In this document: positions 1 through 8,782 of the stretch, one piece after another | Numbering within the stretch: the stretch's first letter is position 1 | How the letters are laid out: each line of letters opens with the position of its first letter | Made by a program: the position numbers and the translations under genes | Source: Chara braunii | Lineage: Eukaryota; Streptophyta; Charophyceae; Charales; Characeae | Assembly (NCBI GenBank): GCA_003427395.1 | Contig: BFEA01000024.1 | Location: 5,291,425-5,317,932, forward strand | Length of the DNA stretch: 26,508 bases | Direction: 5' to 3' | Notes under the pieces: generated by a model | The model's input: only the letters and a program-made list of their open reading frames with translations | What the model was told of the DNA's origin: nothing | Database searches by the model: none

Positions 1-728
1 CGTTCTCTCGCACAATCGCCTTCACTTGCCTTTCTTCCCCCAGGGACAGCTCCTCGTCGCATCTCCGCGTGGTAAGTATCTTGTCAAGCGCTACCTCAAC
101 CTCGTCCAATGTAAACTCCTCATCGAGTGCTCTGAGTGGGATGTGATTCAGAACCGCATTGAGCATGAGCTGCAACTGGCCATTGTTCGTTACGTCGGTG
201 TCATTAGTGATGACGTGCAAGGTACCTTCCTCCGGGAGCATCTTGATGGTGGCAGTGTTGAGGAACTCGGCATGCCTCCCTGTGCCGCATTGACAGAACT
301 CTGGTACATACCCTGCCTCCCACTCATTCATCCTGAATTTCCCGAACACCCTCACCGACTTGCAGACTTTGGCACCTAAGGCTTCGTCATATCGCCATCC
401 GATGACCACATCGTCTAGACTCTAGCCAGTTTGCCGATCTCTCCCCCATCACCTGCCTGAGTGCCTCCTGGACCATGCTTCTTAGATGAACCGCTTCCAT
501 AAGCCTACTCGTGTATCTGACGTGCACAAATTGGTCCTGCTCCCACTCCCTCCTTCTCCATGCAGACCTTCCCGAAGGAAAAACGATCATGCTGCCACCT
601 TCTTCTGGGTCGAAACTCTCATCCTGTGTAGTGCACGGAAGCTCATTGACGGGGGGTTCGTTGTTAGAGGAGACCGTTCCTAGCATATATGGAGAGGGGC
701 GAAAGGCTGGAGGATCAACCTCTGACAT
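1..728 (-). pseudogene. Broken retroelement-type ORF, partial at the window edge
   Basis: Two overlapping minus-strand frames read as one protein. The first runs from an ATG at 728 to a stop near 387 and contains the segments EWEQDQFVHVRYTSRLME and MGERSANWLES. The second is open from about 418 to the window edge and continues with DDVVIGWRYDEALGAKVCKS, FGKFRMNEW, a Cys/His-rich FCQCGTGRHAEF and LNHIPLRALDEE. A 1-2 base indel near 415-425 explains the switch. From memory, this arrangement resembles the region N-terminal to the reverse transcriptase in repetitive charophyte retroelement proteins, possibly Penelope-like. No RT motif is inside the window, so the family is inference. It lies downstream, in the same orientation, of the segments at 938-4653 and may be part of the same gene. 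Confidence 0.5.
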
Positions 729-737
729 GCATTATAG

Positions 738-764
738 ATAAAAAAAAAAAAAAAAAAAGAACTT

Positions 765-812
<48 letters not shown>

Positions 813-858
813 AAAAAAAAAGAAAGGAAGGGAAAAAAATCGGAAAAAAAATAAAAGC
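738..858. repeat. A-rich homopolymer tract
   Basis: A 19-base A run (740-758), the interruption gaacttc, then about 45 further A, followed by G-interrupted A runs. On the minus strand it is a poly-T stretch lying between two coding segments of the same orientation (938-1011 and 728 downward). It is therefore either a T-rich intron or an insertion. Homopolymer length is unreliable in assemblies. Confidence 0.9.
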
Positions 859-937
859 TCCCCGTGAGTAGTGACGAATGAGTGATCCATCAGAGGGATA
901 GTCACTCAGGTGCGCGACACAGATCCGCTCGCTCATG

Positions 938-2003
938 TCAAGGAGTGCCGATACAACCTCTCCTTCCCTTCTTCCCTCCGCTGGAAGACCCGTTCTTCCG
1001 CAATCCGCCACTCTTTGTGGATTCTGCCGTGGAGATCGCAGACCCTCCTTGTGAGGAAAGCAGACGAGAGCTACCCCTACCTCTAGCTCTTTGCCCTTCC
1101 ACCGCCATGTTGTGTAACCCTCTGCCGCCGAATTGCTCCTCTGGCGGATGATTGCCTCCCATTCGCTCCTGTGATCCTGGTATGTCTACGGCAACCGCAT
1201 GGTGCGGGGGATCCCTGGGGGGGATCATCTGCCGTGCTGCGTTCGCCCTGTCCCTGGGTTCGTAGGGAAGTACCCGTTGTCTGGGGGAGACGACTATAGG
1301 TGGGTTGTTACGTTGCCTTTTTTGGGCATTCCCTTGTTCGTTCCGGGTGCCCCTAACTCTGATCCTCGGATTGCCAGTAATCCTTGTGGGGAGCAATACC
1401 CTGCCGATGGTTAGAGGGGTATTGTATTTCCATTTCTCTCTGCAAATCACGGATTCAGAGGTGAGGTAGGGATCCTTTTCAAGCGCGGAGATCACATCGG
1501 TCATGATCTCCCGGATGAACATGAAGGTAAGACAAGCCTCTACTGCGGGTTTCCACGATACTTGGAGAAAATGGATGAAAGTAGAGGTTTTTACCTTCAC
1601 GGAGGCGATGTTGGGGAATAGGATGTCCGGATGTGCAAATAGATACCAAATCCCGTGGTCCATCCAGATCGGTCCCGCCCCACAGTCCTTCTTCCTCTCC
1701 GTAGCGCACCTTCATCTGAGGTATGGCCGCCCGACATTCCAACTTTTCCTTAGTCCTTTCAGATCGATCTCAGGAGCGGTTTTAACCTTCTTCTGCCACA
1801 TTACGGGGCTGGTGTACTCACACTTCGTATGGTCGAGGGTAGACAGTAGAAACGTTAGGAGGGTCGGATTAAAGGCCTTTTTACCTGGGGGGCAATATGG
1901 GAGTGCGCCTGTCATTGCGTTTGCCTTACACGTGGCAACTTCCTGGTCGGTAAGGTTGGCGAGAAAAATGAGGCTTTTACCGACAACGGAGCAAGATGGT
2001 TAA
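938..2003 (-). pseudogene. Unrecognised gene, continuous frame with one stop
   Basis: A single minus-strand frame is open from about 2000 to 938 apart from one TGA at 1712-1714. Recognisable stretches are KSLIFLANLTDQEVATCK, AMTGALPYCPPGKKAFNP, FLLSTLDHTKCEYTSPVMW, then after the stop GAGPIWMDHGIWYLFAHP, REIMTDVISALEKDPYLT and REKWKYNTPLTIGR. Its last third is low-complexity, rich in Arg, Pro and Gly. The stop falls between YLR and RCATE with coding character on both sides, so it is probably a mutated codon. A 57-nt in-frame GT...AG stretch near 1540-1595 may be a small intron. I do not recognise a named domain; codon-level continuity and Trp/Cys-rich blocks argue it was coding. Confidence 0.5.
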
Positions 2004-2055
2004 AAGTGTCGAGCTTCCAGAGTGCATGCATGAACCCAGTGCCCGTGTGCTCAAC

Positions 2056-2638
2056 CTAGTGCAAGGACGGAAGTGGTGCGAACACCGTGTATTGCCTACC
2101 TTGGGAGGATGAGGCTTTCTCTGGGGTGCAGCTGGCAGTAGCGGTTACTACGGCTATGGCAACGTTTAATTCCGCCATTTCCTCGTAATCCATGGCAAGA
2201 GCCCCGGCGATGGTGCAGCCGACCGCCGGCGTTTCGGCGGCCTGCCCTTGTAAATGCGAGTGATCCAGTCCCCAAATCTTAAGAAACGTTTGTTCTACTC
2301 TTGCCGTTCTGGCGGGCAGTTCCATGCATTCTTTCTCATAATCCGTTTTCTTCTTCTCTAAGCTCGCAGCAGTATCTAGGAGTTTGGCGACAAACACATT
2401 TTTCCCTTGACCCCAGACACATGCAAGATTAGCAATATCACTAAATCCAATCATGCAAAAAAAAATTAGGAAAGTCCCCCGTCTCGACCAATCTCTTCAT
2501 CGCGTCCAGTATCTCGGGTTTCCATGTGGCGATGAGCGCTTGCGCCGGTATCATGGGCCACGGTTGTTCCTTTAGCCACTCGTACTTACGGGTGAGTTCG
2601 TCCCACCAGCCTCCTGGGAAGAACTCCTTTGGCGGAAT
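2056..2638 (-). pseudogene. Unrecognised gene, exon with homopolymer frameshift
   Basis: The minus-strand exon begins at 2638 just after an acceptor (ttttctgtag) and reads IPPKEFFPGGWWDELTRKYE, then IPAQALIATWKPEILDAMKR and VETGDFPNFF. At a run of nine T (plus 2457-2465) the frame shifts by one base. It continues as MIGFSDIANLACVWGQGKNV and a Glu/Lys-rich helix-like stretch, and ends YTVFAPLPSLH at a TAG (2056). The T9 run is either a real frameshift or a sequencing error. The family is unknown to me. It sits in line with the exons at 2738-3062 and 938-2003 and should belong to the same gene. Confidence 0.5.
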
Positions 2639-2737
2639 CTACAGAAAAGACAACGACAAACAAACACGCAAACATGTACACACGCACAACAATATATACC
2701 GACTGAAACAAGGTAGGTTGGCGGAACATCAACTTAC
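2639..2737 (-). other. Predicted 99-nt spliceosomal intron
   Basis: The donor GTAAGT on the minus strand (plus 2732-2737) follows codons for AG. The acceptor TTTTCTGTAG ends at 2639 and is followed by the codons for IPPKEFF. Removing 99 nt (33 codons) keeps frame with phase 0. The interior is AT-rich with no coding character. RNA evidence would be needed to confirm splicing. Confidence 0.5.
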
Positions 2738-3062
2738 TCCAGCTTTTATCTTTGCAGATTACGTGGACGAGGTGATCTCATGCACTCGGATTTCCCTGTC
2801 TGTCCGGGTTTCGATTGGCAAATGTTTGTGCAATACCATGTCTGCCTCACAAGGGTATGGTTGGTGGGATACACCACCAACTACTCCATGACAAGCATGT
2901 CGATGCAAGATACGGAAACCGTATTGCAATCAAGCTCCGAAGTAATTTATCGGCAGACCCCCGCTATCCTTATCAGGCGAGCACAAGACCTCTCCGGCCA
3001 CATAACCCATCCCATGGGATTCCTGCGTATAAAACCATGACTAGGACTCATCCCCACGTATG
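2738..3062 (-). pseudogene. Unrecognised gene, upstream exon(s), broken
   Basis: The minus strand from about 3040 to 2947 reads RRNPMGWVMWPERSCARLIR before a stop. A second frame from about 2920 reads HGVVGG, then QPYPCEADMVLHKHLPIETR and REIRVHEITSST. It then meets an in-frame TAA (2759-2761) and continues SAKIKAG to the donor at 2737. The two frames need one indel to join. The stretch looks like decayed coding sequence rather than chance because of its uninterrupted character and the correct splice-phase junction with the exon at 2638. No domain is recognised. Confidence 0.4.
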
Positions 3063-3400
3063 TGCAATCCGATGGCCCAGAGAGATGTCTTCTTCGGAAG
3101 GCGAGTGAAACTAAAAAAGAAGGAGAGCATACATCCTTAAAGCAGGCATATGTACATAGCATGATAATCGATACTCGTGTAAGGGCGCAGGGCTTCATCG
3201 AGCTATCTTTGTCTAGAGAAACATCCTGCAATCGTCGTTTTTATCACTCATTACTACTGCTGATTTTATATCCATATGCAAGGGTGCACGCGCTTCGTTG
3301 CTCTGTCCCTGGAGAAAATGCCGCGTGGACAGGCATGTAGCGCAATTACGTTCCTGCGCTTTGAAAAAACTAGACTACATGAATAATCATATGACGCAAT

Positions 3401-3572
3401 CTATATGATCCGAGTCAGACGGGCGTTGTCGGCACCACCGTTGGGGCAACGGGGCAGATTAGTCTGACCGGCCCAGTATGCTTTGATAGCGTACTGAATT
3501 TTGTACCCAGCCAAATGGAGGGGATAGCATTCGTCCATCCAGCGTATGCAACACAGATATTCTATAAACCCT
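3401..3572 (-). pseudogene. Unrecognised gene, short exon-like segment
   Basis: The minus-strand frame reads RWMDECYPLHLAGYKIQYAI, then KAYWAGQTNLPRCPNGGADN and ARLTRII before a TAG at 3401-3403. High Trp/Tyr/Cys content and the absence of stops suggest real coding descent. It is flanked by AT-rich non-coding DNA on both sides, as for an exon in a multi-exon gene. No family is recognised. It probably belongs to the same minus-strand gene as 938-3062. Confidence 0.4.
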
Positions 3573-3688
3573 TACCCCCACCTAAGAATACATAGACTCA
3601 TCCAACCTCCATATCCAATCCATCAGTAAGGATAGATATAATTTTTTAATGAGTTGCTTTTAACTAGGAAACAAGAGTGTGTAATAAA

Positions 3689-3814
3689 TCATTTTCGGTG
3701 AGATCGGGAGACAGGATAACATGGTCGTGGCGGCCGAGTAGGGGAGCGATGCCGCTCATCAGCCCACCCCCAGATCAACAACGATCCTACAGTGTCGTCA
3801 ACGGAACTGGTCAT
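3689..3814 (-). pseudogene. Unrecognised gene, short exon-like segment
   Basis: Minus frame from an ATG at 3814: it begins MTSSVDDTVG, continues SLLIWGWADERHRSPTRPP and ends with a TGA at 3689-3691. It is short and Trp/Arg/Pro-rich, and could be an exon of the minus-strand gene extending from about 4650 to 938. The case rests only on composition, orientation and position. Confidence 0.25.
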
Positions 3815-4458
3815 TTTGCCAAAAAAAATTGGGAAACACCTATATGCTCAGTCTCTGCGATTGCCCTGGTGGAGTCTATACCAATACGTTAATGCACACA
3901 CATACTTTGCATCCAAGATGCGCAACAAAAAGAAAACGCGATTTCAATATCATTTGTACATACTCATGCAATTCCAAGCGATACAATTGTGCACATACCC
4001 CCCGACCAGACCTTATTCTCATGGCAGAGATACGACAATTACCTCCGGGATTTTCGGTATATAACATATGAAATCAAGAGCAATCGGTGCCATCCATCAT
4101 AGTATCCAATCCCCTCGCCGATCTTATTGGTCGATACGCGGATGGATATTATGTCTGGAGGCCATCTCGCTCAAAAAAATGTGTATATATAAGCCATGTA
4201 TTGTAACTATCATTTTTCACGTCTATCATTACACCAGCCATCCAGACAAAGATCACAAATCAAGATACGAGTCAACACACTTTGAAGAAAACACGTGATG
4301 ATTACACATCCATCGCCTTCCTTACAGCAAAGAATGAATTCTCCTTTGGCCAAAAAACTGAAATGTCACCTCTCGCCTTTCCTTCCCACTCAATAGTCAG
4401 CATGACGCGAAGACTCGCACGAAAAATGAACATGAAGATACTAGTTGCATCCCTAGAG
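3815..4458. other. Non-coding, AT-rich spacer
   Basis: No convincing coding frame on either strand. Several short open frames are present but overlap each other and have random composition. It probably represents introns of the minus-strand gene. Confidence 0.5.
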
Positions 4459-4653
4459 CTAGTTCCACGTAATATGGGAAACCTGCCACAACAGCCAAAG
4501 CAGAAGGTAGTGGCGATCCCTGAAGCGCTTTTCTGCCGCTAGCCACCAGTACACGGCTTCATCAGAGGAAACACCTGCTTTAAGGTCACAAATGCTTCGT
4601 GAGTCGGACCGGCGATGGAGGCGGCAGAGGTTGCAAGTGGTGTAAGAAGGCAA
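4459..4653 (-). pseudogene. Unrecognised gene, possible first coding exon
   Basis: The minus frame includes SSDEAVYWWLAAEKRFRDRH followed by YLLLWLLWQ. The Trp/Arg-rich amphipathic character resembles the other segments of this gene. A possible donor (CAG|GTTTCC) follows LLWQ near 4490. It is the furthest-upstream coding segment before the unrelated gene end at 4964. The 5' boundary is not determined: directly upstream, 4654-4700 is a simple Lys/Ala-type repeat (agcaaa units). Confidence 0.35.
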
Positions 4654-4963
4654 GAAAAGAAAGAAAAGCTAGCAAAGCAACAAAAGCGAGCAAAACGTAG
4701 GCTGACATCTCGATAGCTACCCCTATCTTCTCATCCGCCCCCTCTCTGTTCAACGCCATAGCCCCTTGCTCGACTAGCCTACAGACTGCCCAACGCAGAA
4801 GTTGAAGTGGAAAGAAGACTAGCATCATCATTAGCTCAACCCCTCTGCGTGCAATGTGAGAACAGCGCAAAGAATGGAAGATCGTGCGGTTTCTTAGCGC
4901 ATGAGTGGTGCATCATAAGTGACCGAAATGTTCAGGAGGTTCTGGAGGTGAGGGCGAGGAAGC

Positions 4964-5400
4964 TTATACCCTGTCTTCTTCGTCATCGATCATCCGATCC
5001 AGCAATTCCTGATCCACCTGGTAATCCGTGGTGAAGGCAACCGCGAAGCACCGACGACCCGGTATAGGGCTCAGAACACCGTCTGCCCGATCTTCTGTCA
5101 ACTGGAATTTTTGTTGTCGTTCGGCCCACAATCTTGAATTACGGCAGAGCGAAAAGCCTGTGCGCTGATCCGATGATGGGAGTCGGGGGGATGTTCCACT
5201 TGCTCAAATAGTGCCCCGTCATCGTCACTTTCCGAAAGATATTGCCCGCGGGCAATACAAACGTCGATGGTGACGTGAGGCGGGAAAAAAACAAATCAAA
5301 CAACAAAACGAAAGCAAAAACAAAAACAAAAACAATAGCAGAAAAGTTTGAGATGACTTCCCCTGATTGGGAGGATACGATCCGTATCACGCGCCTTCTG
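4964..5400 (-). pseudogene. Unrecognised gene, C-terminal end, frameshifted
   Basis: The minus strand reads VIRIVSSQSGEVISNF (about 5390-5340), a T-rich stretch that looks like an intron, then MTGHYLSKWNIPPTP and IIGSAHRLFALP to a stop at 5139. In the next frame it continues SRLWAERQQKFQLTEDRADG, VLSPIPGRRCFAVAFTTDYQ and VDQELLDRMIDDEEDRV, with a TAA at 4964-4966. The second frame is fully open from about 5195. A single indel near 5140 joins the two. The acidic C-terminus and strong coding character make this a genuine gene remnant. I do not recognise the family. The upstream part is lost in the assembly gap. Confidence 0.5.
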
Positions 5401-5477
5401 ATTGTCCTATCCAGTTGGTCGAAACGTTACTACTGGTAATCAGTGTAAAAAATAAGAAAAAAGAAAGAAAAAAAAAA

Positions 5478-6371
5478 NNNNNNNNNNNNNNNNNNNNNNN
5501 NNNNNNNNNNNNNNNNNNNNNNNNNNNNNNNNNNNNNNNNNNNNNNNNNNNNNNNNNNNNNNNNNNNNNNNNNNNNNNNNNNNNNNNNNNNNNNNNNNNN
5601 NNNNNNNNNNNNNNNNNNNNNNNNNNNNNNNNNNNNNNNNNNNNNNNNNNNNNNNNNNNNNNNNNNNNNNNNNNNNNNNNNNNNNNNNNNNNNNNNNNNN
5701 NNNNNNNNNNNNNNNNNNNNNNNNNNNNNNNNNNNNNNNNNNNNNNNNNNNNNNNNNNNNNNNNNNNNNNNNNNNNNNNNNNNNNNNNNNNNNNNNNNNN
5801 NNNNNNNNNNNNNNNNNNNNNNNNNNNNNNNNNNNNNNNNNNNNNNNNNNNNNNNNNNNNNNNNNNNNNNNNNNNNNNNNNNNNNNNNNNNNNNNNNNNN
5901 NNNNNNNNNNNNNNNNNNNNNNNNNNNNNNNNNNNNNNNNNNNNNNNNNNNNNNNNNNNNNNNNNNNNNNNNNNNNNNNNNNNNNNNNNNNNNNNNNNNN
6001 NNNNNNNNNNNNNNNNNNNNNNNNNNNNNNNNNNNNNNNNNNNNNNNNNNNNNNNNNNNNNNNNNNNNNNNNNNNNNNNNNNNNNNNNNNNNNNNNNNNN
6101 NNNNNNNNNNNNNNNNNNNNNNNNNNNNNNNNNNNNNNNNNNNNNNNNNNNNNNNNNNNNNNNNNNNNNNNNNNNNNNNNNNNNNNNNNNNNNNNNNNNN
6201 NNNNNNNNNNNNNNNNNNNNNNNNNNNNNNNNNNNNNNNNNNNNNNNNNNNNNNNNNNNNNNNNNNNNNNNNNNNNNNNNNNNNNNNNNNNNNNNNNNNN
6301 NNNNNNNNNNNNNNNNNNNNNNNNNNNNNNNNNNNNNNNNNNNNNNNNNNNNNNNNNNNNNNNNNNNNNNN
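5478..6371. other. Assembly gap (894 N)
   Basis: An uninterrupted run of N. It is bordered by A-rich (5461-5477) and T-rich (6373-6394) homopolymers, which probably caused the gap. Confidence 1.
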
Positions 6372-6446
6372 ATTTTTTTTTTTTTTTTTTTTTTGTCACA
6401 CATAAAAAACCACCCCCTAATTTTTTATTTTTTATTTTTTTTTTGT

Positions 6447-6660
6447 ACAGGTCGACAGTGGCTGACGTGCGCAGGCCGAGCGTGTGAAGTTGATTTCGAG
6501 CGCACGCCCCCACCTGGGCGTGACGAGGCCGTGCGCAGATTTGGCCGCGACCGAGGCCGCATGATCCGCGGCCGACGGTGTCACGTAGACGCAGGCCATT
6601 TTGGTCTGCCATGACCTCGTTCAGAATAGTCAGGGTCTTGATTCCTGGCACGCGCGCTCA
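6447..6660. other. GC-rich unique stretch, no gene supported
   Basis: It begins after a T-tract ending in a splice-acceptor-like ttttgtacag (plus). GC-rich with several ggccg-containing words. Both strands have open frames but none shows coding character that I can defend. Confidence 0.3.
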
Positions 6661-6674
6661 GATAGTTGAGAGAT

Positions 6675-7188
6675 GGTTAACAACAGACACTATTTACAGG
6701 TCACTTTCAGCCACTTCAGGTCCCCACCTCAAACTCCTGAAATGACCTGAAGTGGCTGAAGCTTCTGAAAGGGGTTTCAGGTACCCCCATCCAAATGGTT
6801 GGATGGGGGTACCTGAAACCCCTTTCAGAAGTTTCAGCCACTTCAGCGGTTCCAGGTCCCCACCTGAAATTCCTGAAATGACCGGAAGTGGCTGAAGCTT
6901 CTGAAAGGGGTTTCAGGTACCCCATCCAAATGGTTGAATGGGGGTACCTGAAACCCCTTTCAAAAGCTTCAGCCACTTCAGCGGTTTAAGGTCCCCAACA
7001 CCTGAAACTCCTGAAATGACCTGAAGTGGCTGAAAAAACAGGTTGAAAAAAAAAAAAAAAAAAAACATAAAACGTGTCCTCCAAACCACCCGAAACTTCT
7101 GAAAGGACCTGAAGTGTCTTCAGGCCATTTCAACGGTTTCAGACCACTTCAGAATCTTTCATTCTGAAATTTCAGGTTGTCGTTAACC
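6675..7188. mobile_element. Foldback/MITE-like element of tandem hairpins
   Basis: The termini are an imperfect inverted repeat: GGTTAACAACA at 6675 and, reversed, GGTTAACGACA at 7188. Inside is a ~136-138 bp tandem unit (phase points 6751, 6887, 7025), each centred on a long hairpin. Hairpin 1 has 48-base arms (6747-6794 and 6799-6846) with one mismatch and an ATGG loop. Hairpin 2 spans about 6885-6979. Units are linked by copies of CTGAAATGACCTGAAGTGGC. The part after a 21-base A run (about 7044-7064) is a degenerate copy. There is no coding capacity. I see no clear target-site duplication, so the boundaries are provisional. Confidence 0.65.
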
Positions 7189-7305
7189 GCGAGTGAGATA
7201 GCTCACACTGGCTCCCACTACTCTGCCTTCCAGCCTTAGACTAGCGGCGTTAGCGCAGCGAAATAGCTAGCGAGCGCCCAAAGACTAGCCAGTAAACAAC
7301 CAACA
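7189..7305 (-). mobile_element. Ty1/copia LTR fragment (start)
   Basis: On the minus strand an LTR-like sequence starts TGTTGG at 7305, three bases after a polypurine tract, as in copia elements. It runs to the foldback element boundary at 7188. Sequence continuing beyond the foldback (below 6674) may be the rest of the LTR. The 3' end of the LTR is not identified. Confidence 0.4.
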
Positions 7306-7308
7306 CTG

Positions 7309-7319
7309 CTCCCCCTTTT
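7309..7319 (-). other. Polypurine tract of a copia element
   Basis: AAAAGGGGGAG on the minus strand, immediately before the LTR start. It would prime plus-strand DNA synthesis. Confidence 0.5.
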
Positions 7320-7330
7320 GTAGGCTCTCC

Positions 7331-7426
7331 TCATACCGAGATCCCCTCGCTCTCAACGAGGAGCTCAATTAGCTTCTTTTTAAGATCCAACATATTAGCA
7401 TTCTCAGTCATTCTGTAGTTCAGGAA
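7331..7426 (-). pseudogene. C-terminal end of a copia-type polyprotein
   Basis: The minus frame reads YRMTENANMLDLKKKL then IELLVESEGISV and stops with TGA at 7331-7333, just upstream of a polypurine tract and LTR start. That is where the RNase H/pol reading frame of a Ty1/copia element ends. The frame is cut off upstream by the AAAAT microsatellite. The short length prevents firm domain assignment, so the call rests mostly on position. Confidence 0.35.
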
Positions 7427-7499
7427 ATAATAAAATAAATAAAATAAAATAAAATAAAATAAAATAAAATAAAATAAAATAAAATGAAAATAAAATAAA
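7425..7499. repeat. (AAAAT)n microsatellite
   Basis: About twelve tandem AAAAT-type units with minor interruptions. It truncates the copia coding end next to it. Confidence 0.9.
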
Positions 7500-7860
7500 G
7501 AGAGCGAGAGGTCGATCCTCAGCGATCGTAGTGCCAGCAGGTTCTTCCGCTGTCAACCACTAGTGACTTCGTGCCCCGGCGTGCAGCAATCATAAGTTTG
7601 ACACTTCGGTCCCATAACGGGATACCGATGGATGTTTTCTTCCCTTCTAAACTTGTCGTTTGGCTACCCCTAACGGGTAGTCCGATGGCAAGGAGGGGGC
7701 TTATGACCTTCCACCGGGGGGTGATAGGCTTCCTACCGAAGCAGTCGTCGTGGGTTACCCCTCTTTTGGGGTCTCACAGGGCGGCGCTCAGCCAAACAGG
7801 TCAGCCACAGTGCGATACTTGAAGGGTCGGGTTAGTCTAGACCACCAGACTTCAATCGAA
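7500..7860. repeat. Non-coding region with paired small hairpins
   Basis: No gene. Two related stem-loops occur 55 bp apart. TCCC/GGGA around ATAAC (7610-7622) and CTACCC/GGGTAG around CTAAC (7664-7680) are each followed within 1-2 bases by CCGATGG. A third, CCCC/GGGG with loop TCTTTT, is at 7758-7771. See findings. Confidence 0.5.
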
Positions 7861-8037
7861 GTTCGAAAATGAAATGCCTGCCCTCCTTCCCACGAAGTGA
7901 CAAAAGGAGGGAATCAAAAAAAAAAAATTGAAGGTAGAGAAAGAAAGAATAAAATGCAAGAAGGAAAGATACGTACCGCCGCTAGATCTTTCCGGTTTAC
8001 TAAAACCATAATTCGATAAATGTTTTTTTCTAAGTAG

Positions 8038-8131
8038 CAAATCCGGATATCCGGCAGACCAATTTTATCCGGAATTTTCAATCCGGATGAAATTTCCGGA
8101 TTAATTTCGGAAATGGCAAATCCGGCCCTGC
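8038..8131. mobile_element. hAT-like terminal repeat with ATCCGG cluster
   Basis: The reverse complement of 8116-8131 is CAGGGCCGGATTTGCC, a typical hAT-superfamily terminal inverted repeat (CAGGG start). Immediately inside are about six ATCCGG or close variants in both orientations (8040-8110), like the subterminal transposase-binding clusters of Ac-type elements. The element would extend to the left of 8131. I could not find the partner terminus, so it is probably truncated. Confidence 0.4.
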
Positions 8132-8782
8132 GCAAAAAAAAAAAAACTTTACCGAAGAAAAAAAAATTCTTTACTGAAAAAAAAATTCAAAAAAATCTGG
8201 AAACACATGTGTTGTTTATATCAATGATATGAACAACTTTTGGCTTGAGGCCATCTTTGATTACTCAACATATTTGAAGATAAAAAATAAAAACAGAACA
8301 AGAAAACAATATTTAAATAAAAAAATTATAGAATGAATTAAGCATCCCCCCTCTAAACCTCTTTATTTTCTATCTTATCCCCTTTGAACCCTTCCAAGCC
8401 CTATCAGGCTTTTCGAGAAATAGGAACGTAGTTCTATTGTATTTTGGATGCGCAATATCACTTTTTTTTTTTTTTTTTTTTTTTTTTAAGGCCTTTTTTT
8501 TAATCATCCAGATTTTCGGATGATCCTATCCCCCGGTTATCCGACCAGATAATCCGACCAGATTATCCGGCCAGATAACCCATGCTACCTAGGTTTTTTT
8601 TGTCTTCCCTTTTTCCTTCTTTTTATCCTCTTTTTTCGGAGTTTTCTCCCATTTTCTTTTAATAGTGATCGTCGCTTTTGCACCTACCCCAGAACACGAC
8701 TATAGGGGTCTGACATGCACTTGAGAAAAACAAATCGACTATTGCTATCCCACTTTTGCACTTAGCCCATATCATAACCATC
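8132..8782. other. AT-rich intergenic region, no gene
   Basis: A/T-rich with homopolymers (poly-T at 8463-8487). At 8535-8577 a ~14-bp unit occurs three times (ATCCGACCAGAT, twice, then ATCCGGCCAGAT), echoing the ATCCGG cluster at 8040. No coding frame seen. Confidence 0.5.

Noticed and set aside
4586-4870. Membrane-protein-like frame on the minus strand
   Set aside because: The hydrophobic stretch comes from a simple agcaaa-type repeat translated on the minus strand; no other support.
5367-6651. Very long open frames across 5367-6651
   Set aside because: They consist mostly of unknown residues translated from the N gap.
6716-6976. Repetitive 86-codon minus frame
   Set aside because: A by-product of the foldback hairpin repeat; both strands of a palindrome read similarly.
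7777-7795. CAGGGCGGCGCTCAGCC as left partner of the hAT end at 8131
   Set aside because: Only the first few bases agree and the flanking 8-mers do not match.
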